A stretch of DNA of 64,000 bases from Mycobacterium szulgai (GTDB taxonomy: Bacteria > Actinomycetota > Actinomycetes > Mycobacteriales > Mycobacteriaceae): NCBI RefSeq assembly GCF_002116635.1, contig NZ_LQPW01000178.1, positions 62,001 through 126,000 of the forward strand, in the 5' to 3' direction. A program made the position numbers and the translations under genes. Of the stretch, positions 26,551 to 35,448 are shown piece after piece. The notes beneath the pieces were generated by a model. It did not search any database, was not told where the DNA came from, and worked only from the letters and a program-made list of their open reading frames with translations. How positions within the stretch are numbered: position 1 is the first letter of the stretch; each line of letters opens with the position of its first letter.

Positions 26551-26556
26551 TAGTCT
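26551..26556 (+). promoter_or_regulatory. Candidate -10 element for leaderless dut
   Basis: TAGTCT ends 8 nt before the GTG start of dut at 26565, which would place transcription initiation on the start codon. No Shine-Dalgarno sequence is seen. Confidence 0.45.
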
Positions 26557-26564
26557 GTGGCCCC

Positions 26565-27029
26565 GTGTCGACCACTCTTGCCGTTGTTCGCCTAGACCCA
26601 GGGCTGCCGCTGCCCAACCGTGCTCACGACGGCGACGCCGGAGTCGATCTGTACAGCGCAGAAGATGTCGAGCTGGCCCCGGGGCACCGCGCCCTGGTCC
26701 GTACGGGTGTGGCAGTCGCCGTGCCGTACGGCATGGTGGGGCTGGTCCATCCGCGGTCGGGACTGGCTTCGCGGGTAGGGCTGTCCATCGTCAACAGTCC
26801 GGGCACTATCGACGCGGGCTACCGTGGCGAGATCAAGGTCGCACTGATCAACCTCGACCCCGCGACGCCGATCAAGGTGAATCGCGGCGACCGTATCGCC
26901 CAGTTGCTGGTGCAGCGGGTTGAATTGGTCGAGCTGGTTGAGGTGTCGTCCTTCGACGAGGCCGGGCTGGCCCAGACATCCCGTGGCGACGGTGGTCACG
27001 GTTCCTCCGGCGGACATGCGAGTTTGTGA
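26565..27029 (+). CDS. dut: Deoxyuridine 5'-triphosphate nucleotidohydrolase
   Basis: A 154-aa homotrimeric dUTPase (dUTP to dUMP plus PPi), the usual mycobacterial length. All five motifs are visible: AHDGDAGVDLYS, HPRSGLASR, GTIDAGYRGEIKVAL, RGDRIAQLLV and the C-terminal P-loop-like RGDGGHGSSGGH. GTG 26565 is used as the start. It directly abuts the DUF3710 gene (stop TGA then ATG), which implies an operon. Confidence 0.96.
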   Translation: MSTTLAVVRLDPGLPLPNRAHDGDAGVDLYSAEDVELAPGHRALVRTGVAVAVPYGMVGLVHPRSGLASRVGLSIVNSPGTIDAGYRGEIKVALINLDPATPIKVNRGDRIAQLLVQRVELVELVEVSSFDEAGLAQTSRGDGGHGSSGGHASL

Positions 27030-27788
27030 ATGGCATTCGGTAGACGCAAAGGCGACAACGACAGCACTGCCGGCAAGCCGGTAGAACCCGACGTCGAGGC
27101 GCCAGTTGACCCCGACGACGGCGAGGATGAGCTGCAGGGGCCCTTCGACATCGAAGACTTCGACGACCCGTCGGCCGCCGAGCTGGCCCGGCTCGACCTG
27201 GGTTCGGTGCTGATTCCGATGCCGGCCGCGGGTCAAGTGCAGGTCGAGCTGACCGAGACTGGCGTGCCCAGTGCGGTGTGGGTCGTCACGCCCAACGGGC
27301 GTTTCACGATCGCGGCGTACGCGGCGCCCAAGAGCGCCGGTCTGTGGCGCGAGGTGGCCAGCGAGCTCGCCGACTCGCTGCGCAAGGATTCGGCTCAGGT
27401 CTCCATCAAGGACGGTCCGTGGGGCCGCGAAGTGATCGGCACCGCCTCCGGCGTGGTGCGCTTCATCGGCGTCGACGGCTACCGCTGGATGATCCGCTGC
27501 GTCGTCAATGGGCCGCACGAGACTATCGACGCATTGACCGGCGAGGCGCGGGAGGCGTTGGCGGACACCGTCGTTCGCCGTGGCGACACCCCGCTGCCGG
27601 TTCGGACGCCGCTGCCGGTTCAGTTACCTGAGCCGATGGTGCAGCAGCTGCGGGAGGCGGCCGCCCAGCAGGCCGCAGAGCAGGGATCCGAACAAGCCCC
27701 AGCACAACAGGAATCCGGTGGGCCGGCTCCGCGTCGCGGCGCCGAGGGATCGGCGATGCAGCAGCTGCGCAGTACCGGTGGCGGTTAA
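27030..27788 (+). CDS. DUF3710 protein (Rv2696c-like)
   Basis: A 252-aa protein that begins at the base after the dut stop. An acidic N-terminal stretch (DVEAPVDPDDGEDELQ) is followed by the DUF3710 core (LDLGSVLIPMPAAGQVQVELTE, GPWGREVIGTASGVVRFIGVDGYRWMIR) and a disordered Gln/Ala/Pro-rich tail. The function is unknown. It is conserved next to dut in actinobacteria and probably translationally linked to it. Confidence 0.87.
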   Translation: MAFGRRKGDNDSTAGKPVEPDVEAPVDPDDGEDELQGPFDIEDFDDPSAAELARLDLGSVLIPMPAAGQVQVELTETGVPSAVWVVTPNGRFTIAAYAAPKSAGLWREVASELADSLRKDSAQVSIKDGPWGREVIGTASGVVRFIGVDGYRWMIRCVVNGPHETIDALTGEAREALADTVVRRGDTPLPVRTPLPVQLPEPMVQQLREAAAQQAAEQGSEQAPAQQESGGPAPRRGAEGSAMQQLRSTGGG

Positions 27789-28507
27789 AGCAGTTCGATC
27801 GCCGCAAGAGCTGCCAGGCAGGCCGCACCCAACGCGGCGGTGTCCGCGCCGATCTCGTCGAGGGTGACTGTCCGCAGCGCGGCACGCGGCGCGGCGCTCA
27901 CCCAGTCGAGACCGACCTGTAGCGGGTGGATTGGATCGTCGACGGCGGCGGCCACCCCCAGTGGCGTGGTCAGCCGGGCCAGCTCGGCCCGGCTGGGCCC
28001 CACGTAGCCGGCCGCCTCCTCCATTGCGTCGGGCAAATGCGGCCACTGGGCCTGCCACGATCGCGTCAACTCCGCGGCCAGCCAGGGCGGGCTGTCGGCG
28101 CGCATCTTCGTCGTCGTCGCCGCCAAACCGTCACTGCGCAACTGTGCCGCGGTGTACCGCGCGGCATGCGCGGCCGGCGCCGATTCGGGCGATCCCGTCC
28201 ACGGCGGCAGCGCGGCCAGAACGGCGACCGCCCGATCGGGATGAGCCAGGGCCCACGCGGCCGCCACGGCGGCTCCGATCGATACTCCGCCGACGCCGAT
28301 CGGGCCGCTGCGGGCGGCGTCGTCCAAGGCCGCCAGATAGCCGTTGATCAGCTGATCCGGCTGTGGCGGCGGCGTGACCACCACCGCGCCGGCCGCCCGC
28401 AGTGGGCCGGAAAACGCCCGGTAGACGTATTCGTCATCGGAGCCGGTACCGGGCAACAAGACGGTCGTGACACCGCGCAGATCGACAACCACCCTTTGAT
28501 AGTGCAT
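27785..28507 (-). CDS. Alpha/beta hydrolase fold protein (Rv2695-like)
   Basis: A 240-aa protein with an alpha/beta-hydrolase layout: TTVLLPGTGSDDEYVYRAF (oxyanion region), the elbow GGVSIGAAVA (Ser nucleophile) and DDPIHPLQVG (acid and His candidates). The substrate is unknown. ATG 28507 (MHYQRVVVDLRG) is chosen over an ATG 93 bp upstream, because the family begins with this strand. It overlaps the convergent DUF3710 gene by 4 bp and is divergent from the OB-fold gene. Confidence 0.82.
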   Translation of the reverse strand: MHYQRVVVDLRGVTTVLLPGTGSDDEYVYRAFSGPLRAAGAVVVTPPPQPDQLINGYLAALDDAARSGPIGVGGVSIGAAVAAAWALAHPDRAVAVLAALPPWTGSPESAPAAHAARYTAAQLRSDGLAATTTKMRADSPPWLAAELTRSWQAQWPHLPDAMEEAAGYVGPSRAELARLTTPLGVAAAVDDPIHPLQVGLDWVSAAPRAALRTVTLDEIGADTAALGAACLAALAAIELL

Positions 28508-28646
28508 GGTGCCCAAAACGGGGCCAAAATCACAGTTTGGTCTGCCTAGCGGACGGGAACCAACAGGTCTACGGTGACCGTTGGCATGATGGAATGCCAA
28601 TCGCTAGCAGTCATTCCGTACCGACGGTGAAGTGTCAGGAGAGGCC

Positions 28647-29015
28647 ATGAAGGCCCAAGGTTATTTGCGCCGGCTCACCCGTCGTTTGACGGAGGACCCG
28701 GAGCAGCGCGACGTCGAAGAACTCTCCGACGAGGTAGCCAATACCGGCGCGCAGCGAGTCATCGATTGCCAGCGGGGCCAGGAGGTCACAATGGTGGGCA
28801 CGCTGCGCAGTGTGGAAACCAACGGCAAGGGATGCTCAGGCGGTGTGCGGGCTGAACTGTTCGACGGCAGCGACACGGTGACGCTGGTGTGGCTGGGGCA
28901 GCGCCGGATACCCGGCATCGACTCGGGCCGTACGCTTCGGGTGCGGGGGCGGTTGGGCAAGCTGGAGAACGGCACCAAGGCCATTTACAACCCGCATTAC
29001 GAAATTCAGCGGTGA
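28647..29015 (+). CDS. OB-fold nucleic-acid-binding-like protein (Rv2694c-like)
   Basis: A 122-aa protein with a compact OB fold: GQEVTMVGTLRSVETN, VRAELFDGSDTVTLVWLGQRRIPGI and GRTLRVRGRLGKLENG. ATG 28647 is preceded by AGGAGAGGCC and matches the M. tuberculosis length; an upstream GTG is less likely. The family often lies before the DUF3159 gene, here 12 bp downstream. Nucleic-acid binding is inferred from the fold only. Confidence 0.85.
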   Translation: MKAQGYLRRLTRRLTEDPEQRDVEELSDEVANTGAQRVIDCQRGQEVTMVGTLRSVETNGKGCSGGVRAELFDGSDTVTLVWLGQRRIPGIDSGRTLRVRGRLGKLENGTKAIYNPHYEIQR

Positions 29016-29027
29016 ACACCCTTAACC

Positions 29028-29702
29028 GTGAACGCCAGTCGTCTTAGCGCTGATCGCCTGCTGGCACAGGCCGGGGGCATCAGCGGTCTCATTTATTCTT
29101 CGCTGCCGATTGTGATTTTCGTCATTGCCTCCAGCGTTTCGGGTCTGTTGGTGGCGATCGGATCGGCGCTGGGCGCGGCCGCGTTGGTGTTGCTCTGGCG
29201 GCTCATCCGGCGGGAATCCACCCAGCCGGCGATTTCGGGTTTCTTCGGCGTCGCGGTATGTGCGCTGATCGCTTATCTGGTGGGGCAATCCAAGGGTTAT
29301 TTCCTGCTGGGCATTTGGATGTCATTGTTCTGGGCGGTCGTTTTCGCCGTGTCGGTCCTGATCCGCCGGCCCGCGGTCGGCTTCCTGTGGAGCTGGGCCA
29401 GCGGGCGCGATCGCAGCTGGCGCGAGGTACCCCGCGCCGTCTATGCGTTCGACATCGCCACGCTGGGCTGGACGCTGGTGTTCGGTGCCCGGTTCGTCGT
29501 CCAGCACATGCTGTACGACGCCGACAAGACCGGCTGGCTGGGCGTGGCACGCATCGGGATGGGCTGGCCGCTTACCGCGATGGCCGCTCTGGCCACCTAC
29601 ATCGCGCTCAAGGGCGTGCAGCGGGCGATGCCGGCCGAAGTCGTCGACGCCAAAGTCGAAGCAGACGCTATCGACGCTGATGCCCGGCGCGAACAGCCTT
29701 AG
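29028..29702 (+). CDS. DUF3159 membrane protein (Rv2693c-like)
   Basis: A 224-aa membrane protein with about six hydrophobic helices (for example YSSLPIVIFVIASSVSGLLVAIG, FGVAVCALIAYLVGQ, YFLLGIWMSLFWAVVFAVSVLI). The start is GTG 29028. The DUF3159 family is restricted to actinobacteria and its function is unknown. The OB-fold gene 12 bp upstream suggests an operon. The soluble C-terminal tail is acidic. Confidence 0.85.
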   Translation: MNASRLSADRLLAQAGGISGLIYSSLPIVIFVIASSVSGLLVAIGSALGAAALVLLWRLIRRESTQPAISGFFGVAVCALIAYLVGQSKGYFLLGIWMSLFWAVVFAVSVLIRRPAVGFLWSWASGRDRSWREVPRAVYAFDIATLGWTLVFGARFVVQHMLYDADKTGWLGVARIGMGWPLTAMAALATYIALKGVQRAMPAEVVDAKVEADAIDADARREQP

Positions 29703-29762
29703 TTCCAGCTTTACCGGTTGGAGTGTGCGCTCAGGTTTCCGGTGTGTCTGTGCGGCGGGCGG

Positions 29763-30425
29763 TCAGCTGGTCGGCAGGAACAGCTGGCTCAGTTCCTCTT
29801 CCGCCTCGGTGACCGCGACGAAGAGCAATTCGTCGCCGCCTTCCAGCGGTTCGTCGGCTTCGGGAACGATCACCCGCGGTCCGCGCAGAATCGTCACCAG
29901 CACGGCATCGCGCGGCAGCTGCAGTTTGCGTACCGGCTTGCCGCCCCACGGGGTGTCGTCGGGCAGGGTGATCTCGACCAGATTGGCCTGACCCCGGCGG
30001 AACTCCATCAGACGCACCAGGTCGCCGACGGCCACCGCCTCCTCGATCAGCGAGGCGAGCATACGCGGGGTGGACACCGCCACATCCACGCCCCAGGCGT
30101 CGGTGAACAGCCACTCGTTGCGTGGATCATTGACCCGCGCAACCACCCGCGGCACGGCGAATTCGGTCTTGGCGAGCAGGCTGAGCACCACGTTGGCTTT
30201 GTCGTCACCGGTCGCGGCAACGACAACGTCGAAATCCTCGAGATGTATCGATTCCAGCAGGCTCAGCTCGCACGCATCTCCCAGGCGCCAGTGTGCGGCC
30301 GGAATGGCGTCCGGGTCGAGGTGCTCGGCGTTTCGCTCGATCAGCGTGATCTCGTGCCCGTTGTCCACCAGCTCGCGGGTGACTGAGCGGCCGACAGCAC
30401 CTGCGCCGGCTACCGCGACCTTCAT
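29763..30425 (-). CDS. ceoC: TrkA-type potassium uptake regulatory protein CeoC
   Basis: A 220-aa cytosolic K+-transport regulator. A Rossmann RCK-N domain (VAVAGAGAVGRSVTREL, VVVAATGDDKANVVLSLLAKTE) is followed by an RCK-C domain (LVEITLPDDTPWGGKPVRKL, EPLEGGDELLFVAV). It would bind NAD(H) and gate a Trk or Ktr channel, which is not encoded in this window. Its ATG overlaps the ceoB stop by 4 bp (ATGA), so the two are co-translated. Confidence 0.93.
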   Translation of the reverse strand: MKVAVAGAGAVGRSVTRELVDNGHEITLIERNAEHLDPDAIPAAHWRLGDACELSLLESIHLEDFDVVVAATGDDKANVVLSLLAKTEFAVPRVVARVNDPRNEWLFTDAWGVDVAVSTPRMLASLIEEAVAVGDLVRLMEFRRGQANLVEITLPDDTPWGGKPVRKLQLPRDAVLVTILRGPRVIVPEADEPLEGGDELLFVAVTEAEEELSQLFLPTS

Positions 30426-31105
30426 TTGCCCGGTCCCGTCTCGACGTCCTCGCTCGGGGGTAAGGCCGCGATGGCCACCGCCTCGGCGGCCCGGCCGGAG
30501 ATGGCGGCCACGTAGACCTGATCGCCGGCCTGCAGAACTGTCTTCGGCTCGGGCAGGATCCCGGTGCCGAAGCGAATCATGAATGCCACGCGGGCCCCGG
30601 TGGCCTGCTCCAAATCGGTGGCACGGTGCCCAACCCAGTCCTCGTGTAAGACGACCTCGGAGACCGCGACGGTTCCGGTCGGGTCTCGCCACTTGGCGGT
30701 CTCGGTCTCCCGGGTGAGTGCGTTGAGCAGACGATCGGTGGTCCAGGGCACTGTGGCGATGGTGGGGATGCCCAGCCGTTCGTACACCTCGGCGCGCTTT
30801 GCGTCGTAAATCCGGGCCACCACGCGCTTTACTCCGAAGGTTTCCCGGGCCAGCCGGGCCGAGATGATGTTGGAGTTGTCTCCGGAGGACACCGCGGCGA
30901 ACGCGTCGGCGCCTTCGATGCCCGCCCGCAGCAGCACATCGCGATCGAAACCCTGGCCCAGGACTCGCTCGCCGGCGAACTCTGGGCTGAGCCGGTTGAA
31001 GGCCGCGCTGTCCCGGTCGATAACCGCGACGTCATGGCCTATCCGGGACAGGCCGTCGGCCACCGAAGACCCGACTCGGCCGCACCCCATCACAACCACC
31101 CGCAC
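30422..31105 (-). CDS. ceoB: TrkA-type potassium uptake regulatory protein CeoB
   Basis: A 227-aa partner of CeoC with the same RCK-N/RCK-C layout (VVMGCGRVGSSVADGLSRIGHDV; FAAVSSGDNSNIISARLARET; RAGDQVYVAAISGRAAEA). Overlap with ceoC (30422-30425) implies a stoichiometric complex. It lies divergent from the APC permease gene, with a 98-bp shared region. In M. tuberculosis the pair is linked to K+ uptake (Rv2691, Rv2692). Confidence 0.93.
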   Translation of the reverse strand: MRVVVMGCGRVGSSVADGLSRIGHDVAVIDRDSAAFNRLSPEFAGERVLGQGFDRDVLLRAGIEGADAFAAVSSGDNSNIISARLARETFGVKRVVARIYDAKRAEVYERLGIPTIATVPWTTDRLLNALTRETETAKWRDPTGTVAVSEVVLHEDWVGHRATDLEQATGARVAFMIRFGTGILPEPKTVLQAGDQVYVAAISGRAAEAVAIAALPPSEDVETGPGK

Positions 31106-31203
31106 TTGAGGTCCTTTCGGCTGTGTCCTGCGCGTTGTGTTCGGTGAAAGTTCTCGCTAGGGAACGCTACCGTCAAACCCACGTGGGCTTACTCTTGGCT
31201 CTC

Positions 31204-33201
31204 GTGTCCAAACTTTCAACCGCTGCGCGCCGGCTGCTTATCGGCCGGCCGTTTCGCAGCGACCGGTTGAGCCACACGCTGCTGCCCAAGCGCATCGCCC
31301 TGCCGGTGTTCGCCTCCGACGCGCTGTCTTCGGTGGCTTACGCGCCGGAGGAAATCTTCCTGATGCTTTCGGTGGGCGGCTTGGCGGCGTACACCTTGTC
31401 GCCGTGGATCGGCCTGGCGGTGGCCGCCGTGATGCTGGTCGTGGTGGCCAGCTATCGGCAGAACGTGCATGCCTACCCGTCCGGCGGCGGCGACTATGAA
31501 GTAGTAACCACCAACCTCGGTGGCAACGCGGGCCTGGTTGTGGCCAGCGCCCTGATGGTGGATTACGTTCTCACCGTTGCTGTTTCGACGGCCTCAGCGA
31601 TGTCGAACATCGGCTCGGCCGTTCCGATCGTGGCTCAGCACAAGGTGTGGTTCTGTGTGGCCGCCATCCTGCTGGTGACTTCGATGAATCTGCGCGGGGT
31701 GCGCGAGTCGGGACTGGCGTTCGCCATCCCGACCTATGCCTTCATCATCGGCGTGACGGGCATGATCGGCTGGGGGTTCTTCCGGATCTTCGTGTTGGGA
31801 AATCCGTTGCGGGCCGAGTCGGCAGGTTTCCAGATGCATTCCGAGCACGGAAAGATCCTCGGTTTCGCGCTGGTGTTCCTGGTGGCCCGGTCGTTCTCGT
31901 CGGGCTGTGCTGCGCTGACCGGGGTGGAGGCCATCAGCAACGGGGTGCCGGCGTTCCAGAAACCCAAGTCGCGTAATGCCGCAACAACACTGCTGATGCT
32001 CGGCGGCATCGCGGTGGCGCTTTTGATGGGCATTATCTTGCTGTCCAAGGAGATCGGGGTGCAGCTGGTCAGCGACCCAGCGACGCAGCTCTCCGGTGCG
32101 CCCGCCGGCTACTACCAGAAGACGCTGGTCACCCAGCTGGCCCAGACGGTGTTCGGCAGTTTCCACGTCGGGTTCGTACTGATTACGGCGGTCACCGCGC
32201 TGATCTTGGTGCTGGCGGCCAACACCGCGTTCAACGGATTCCCGGTGCTCGGCTCCGTGCTGTCACAGCACAGTTACCTGCCCCGCCAGTTCCACACCCG
32301 CGGCGACCGATTGGCCTTCTCCAATGGAATTGGGTTCCTTTCGATAGCGGCGCTGCTGGCGATCGTCGCGTTTCGCGCCGAGTTGTCCGCGTTGATCCAG
32401 CTCTACATCGTCGGCGTGTTCATTTCATTCACCCTGAGTCAGATTGGCATGGTGCGGCACTGGACCAGGCTGCTGCGCACCGAGACCGACCCGTCGGCCC
32501 GGCGCAAGATGATGCGCTCTCGGGTGGTCAACACGATCGGGTTCATCGCCACCGGCACGGTGCTGCTGGTGGTGCTGGTCACCAAGTTTCTGGCCGGGGC
32601 GTGGATCGCCATCGTCGCGATGAGCTTGCTGTTCGTGCTGATGAAACTGATCCGCCGGCACTATGACGGGGTTACCCGGGAATTGGCGGAGCAAGCCGCC
32701 GCCCACGAGGACGAGATGGTATTGCCTAGCCGCAACCACGCCGTGGTGCTGGTCTCCAAGCTGCATCTACCGACGATGCGCGCGCTGGCCTATGCACGAG
32801 CGACTCGTCCCGACGTGCTTGAAGCCCTCACGGTCAGCGTCGACGATGCCGAAACCCGTGAGCTGGTGCACCAGTGGGAGGAAAGCGACATCACCGTGCC
32901 GCTGAAGGTCATCGCTTCCCCCTACCGCGAGATCACCCGCCCCGTGCTCGATTACGTCAAACGCGTCAGCAAGGAGTCCCCACGCACCGTTGTCACGGTG
33001 TTCATTCCGGAGTACGTAGTGGGCCGCTGGTGGGAACAGTTGCTGCACAACCAGAGTGCGCTGCGGCTCAAGGGCCGGCTGTTGTTCATGCCCGGAGTGA
33101 TGGTGACTTCGGTTCCCTGGCAACTGACCTCCTCGGAACGGGTCAACGCGTTGCAGCCGCACGCCGCGCCAGGCGATGCACGCCGGGGCATTTTCGATTG
33201 A
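31204..33201 (+). CDS. APC superfamily amino acid/potassium permease (Rv2690c-like)
   Basis: A 665-aa transporter with about twelve hydrophobic helices, then a soluble C-terminal region of about 170 residues (VVLVSKLHLPTMRALAYARATRPDVLEALTV, USP-like). Motifs include FASDALSSVAYAPEEIFLML and GGDYEVVTTNLGGNAGLV. The start at GTG 31204 (VSKLSTAARR) is set by the M. tuberculosis length; upstream in-frame codons lack a good ribosome binding site. The adjacent K+ regulators ceoB/C are divergent, so this may be a K+ or amino-acid transporter of the KUP/APC type; the substrate is not decided. Confidence 0.85.
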   Translation: MSKLSTAARRLLIGRPFRSDRLSHTLLPKRIALPVFASDALSSVAYAPEEIFLMLSVGGLAAYTLSPWIGLAVAAVMLVVVASYRQNVHAYPSGGGDYEVVTTNLGGNAGLVVASALMVDYVLTVAVSTASAMSNIGSAVPIVAQHKVWFCVAAILLVTSMNLRGVRESGLAFAIPTYAFIIGVTGMIGWGFFRIFVLGNPLRAESAGFQMHSEHGKILGFALVFLVARSFSSGCAALTGVEAISNGVPAFQKPKSRNAATTLLMLGGIAVALLMGIILLSKEIGVQLVSDPATQLSGAPAGYYQKTLVTQLAQTVFGSFHVGFVLITAVTALILVLAANTAFNGFPVLGSVLSQHSYLPRQFHTRGDRLAFSNGIGFLSIAALLAIVAFRAELSALIQLYIVGVFISFTLSQIGMVRHWTRLLRTETDPSARRKMMRSRVVNTIGFIATGTVLLVVLVTKFLAGAWIAIVAMSLLFVLMKLIRRHYDGVTRELAEQAAAHEDEMVLPSRNHAVVLVSKLHLPTMRALAYARATRPDVLEALTVSVDDAETRELVHQWEESDITVPLKVIASPYREITRPVLDYVKRVSKESPRTVVTVFIPEYVVGRWWEQLLHNQSALRLKGRLLFMPGVMVTSVPWQLTSSERVNALQPHAAPGDARRGIFD

Positions 33202-33203
33202 CC

Positions 33204-34412
33204 ATGCAGTCTGACGTCGTTCCCGCGGAACTGACGTTGGTCGCCGGCGCCCCGGCCAACGGCGGCAGCTGCGTGGCGCACCACGAAGGCCGCGTCGTCT
33301 TTGTCCGCTACGCGTTGCCCGGCGAACGAGTGCGTGTCCGGGTCACCGCCGACCACGGATCTTATTGGCATGCAGCGGCTTTCGAGATTTTGGATGCGTC
33401 TCCCCGCCGCGCGGAGTCGCTGTGTCCCATCGCGGGCGTCGGCGGCGCCGGGTGCTGCGACCTGGCCTTCGCTGAACCCGACGCCGCGCGTGAACTCAAG
33501 GCTCAAGTGGTGGCCAATCAGCTGCAACGGCTGGGTGGGTACAACTGGCCGGGCGAGGCGCAACCGCTGTCGGATGCCGGACCGACGGGTTGGCGAACCC
33601 GGGTCCGGCTCAGTGTGGGAGCAGATGGTCGAGCCGGTTTTCACCGCTACCACAGTGACGAGCTGGTGACCGACCTGCGCTGCGGGCAATTGCCCGACGG
33701 CATGCTGGATGGCCTGGATGCGCCGGATTGGCCGCCGGGCGCGCAGCTGCATGTCGCCGTCGACGACGACGGCAGACGCCATGTTGTGCGCACCATGCGC
33801 CAGGGTCAGCGCAACAAAACTCGAACCGCGACAAAGGTTTTCGAGGGTGACTATCATGCGCTGCAGCGGGTGGGCCGGCGGACCTGGCGGGTGCCGGTGA
33901 CAGCGTTTTGGCAGGCACATCGCGATGCGGCCGCGGTATACAGCGGCTTGCTCGCAGACTGGGCGCAGCCCGGCACTGGCATGACGGCCTGGGATTTGTA
34001 CGGCGGCGCAGGAGTTTTCGCCGCGGTGCTGGGTGAGGCGGTAGGGGAGTCTGGGCGGGTGCTGTCGGTCGACACCGCACGCGCGGCGACGGGTGCCGCG
34101 CGTGCCGCGCTGGCGGATCTGCCGCAGGTCGATGTCGTCACCGACTCGGTTCGCCGTGTGCTGGCGGCCCAACGAGCCCCTGCCGATGTGGCGGTCCTGG
34201 ATCCGCCGCGAGCGGGTGCCGGACGGGACGTGATCGACCCACTGGCCGCGGCCGGGGTGCCGCGGGTAGTGCATATCGGTTGTGAGGCAGCCTCTTTCGC
34301 GCGTGACATCGGGTTGTACCTCGGACGCGGCTACACCGTCGAGAAGATGAGGGTCTTCGACGCGTTCCCGTTGACGCACCACGTCGAGTGCGTCGCGCTG
34401 CTGACGCGCTAG
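33204..34412 (+). CDS. RNA m5U methyltransferase, TrmA/RumA family (Rv2689c-like)
   Basis: A 402-aa SAM-dependent enzyme methylating a uridine in tRNA or rRNA. An N-terminal TRAM domain (GGSCVAHHEGRVVFVRYALPGERVRVRV) is followed by CPIAGVGGAGCCD (cysteines of a possible Fe-S or Zn site, fewer than in RumA) and the catalytic SAM domain: AWDLYGGAGVFAAVL, DVAVLDPPRAGAG (catalytic region) and HIGCEAASFARDI with the conserved cysteine. The start overlaps nothing; the ATG lies 2 nt after the permease stop, which suggests coupling. Confidence 0.9.
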   Translation: MQSDVVPAELTLVAGAPANGGSCVAHHEGRVVFVRYALPGERVRVRVTADHGSYWHAAAFEILDASPRRAESLCPIAGVGGAGCCDLAFAEPDAARELKAQVVANQLQRLGGYNWPGEAQPLSDAGPTGWRTRVRLSVGADGRAGFHRYHSDELVTDLRCGQLPDGMLDGLDAPDWPPGAQLHVAVDDDGRRHVVRTMRQGQRNKTRTATKVFEGDYHALQRVGRRTWRVPVTAFWQAHRDAAAVYSGLLADWAQPGTGMTAWDLYGGAGVFAAVLGEAVGESGRVLSVDTARAATGAARAALADLPQVDVVTDSVRRVLAAQRAPADVAVLDPPRAGAGRDVIDPLAAAGVPRVVHIGCEAASFARDIGLYLGRGYTVEKMRVFDAFPLTHHVECVALLTR

Positions 34413-34554
34413 TTATCTGCGCGCGGTCGCGGTTCGATGTTGGCTATGCTGACTCTGGCGCTCCGGGAAGTCTGGTCGGAACTCGTTATCCGTATTCACG
34501 CGGTACGACGGCCAGTCCGGCGCGCCGCGCTCACCGGGAGGGAGCGCCAGCACT

Positions 34555-35448
34555 ATGCAGAATGTCCAGGCGGCATTCGCATCGCCCAATGTGATCGAAG
34601 TTCGCGGGCTCACGTTTCGGTATCCGAAGTCGGCTGACCCGGCGATTCGCGGAATGGATTTCACCGTGGGTCAAGGTGAGATTTTCGGCTTCCTCGGCCC
34701 CAGCGGCGCAGGGAAGTCGACTACGCAGAAGCTACTGATCGGCCTGCTGCGCGGACACGGTGGCCAGGCCACCGTATGGGGACGCGAGCCGGTCGACTGG
34801 GGGCCTGACTACTACGAACGCATCGGTGTCTCGTTCGAGCTGCCTAATCACTATCAGAAGCTCACCGGCCTGGAGAATCTGCGCTTCTTCGCCTCGCTGT
34901 ACAGCGGTGCCACCGCCAACCCGATGGAACTGCTGAGCGCCGTCGGCCTGGCCGACCACGCGCGTACTCGGGTGGGCAAGTACTCAAAGGGAATGCAGAT
35001 GCGCCTGACCTTCGCACGATCATTGCTCAATAACCCCGAGCTGCTGTTCCTGGATGAACCCACATCTGGCCTGGATCCGGTGAATGCGCGCACCGTCAAA
35101 AGCATGATCTGGGACCTCAAGTCCCAGGGGCGCACCGTTTTCCTAACTACCCATGACATGGCCACCGCCGACGAGTTGTGTGACCGGGTCGCCTTTGTCG
35201 TCGACGGGCAGATCGTTGCGTTGGACACGCCGGCTGAACTGAAGATCGCGCGTAGCCGGCGGTTGGTGAGGGTCGAATATCGTGCGAACACAGGCGTTCT
35301 CGAGTCCGCCGAATTCCCGATGGACACGTTGGCCGTCGACGACGCATTTCATGCGGTACTGGGCCATCATCGGATCGAAACCATCCATAGCAGGGAGGCC
35401 AGCCTCGACGATGTCTTCGTGGACATTACGGGCCGGCAGTTGACATGA
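34555..35448 (+). CDS. ABC transporter ATP-binding protein (Rv2688c-like)
   Basis: A 297-aa nucleotide-binding subunit: Walker A GPSGAGKSTT, signature YSKGMQMRL (degenerate from LSGGQ), Walker B LLFLDEPTSGLDP, H-loop TTHDM. GGGAGGGAG precedes the ATG. It is followed with a 4-bp overlap by two permease genes, giving an exporter of half-size type. The homologous Rv2686c-88c operon has been reported to give fluoroquinolone efflux, so a drug or lipid exporter is plausible. Confidence 0.93.
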   Translation: MQNVQAAFASPNVIEVRGLTFRYPKSADPAIRGMDFTVGQGEIFGFLGPSGAGKSTTQKLLIGLLRGHGGQATVWGREPVDWGPDYYERIGVSFELPNHYQKLTGLENLRFFASLYSGATANPMELLSAVGLADHARTRVGKYSKGMQMRLTFARSLLNNPELLFLDEPTSGLDPVNARTVKSMIWDLKSQGRTVFLTTHDMATADELCDRVAFVVDGQIVALDTPAELKIARSRRLVRVEYRANTGVLESAEFPMDTLAVDDAFHAVLGHHRIETIHSREASLDDVFVDITGRQLT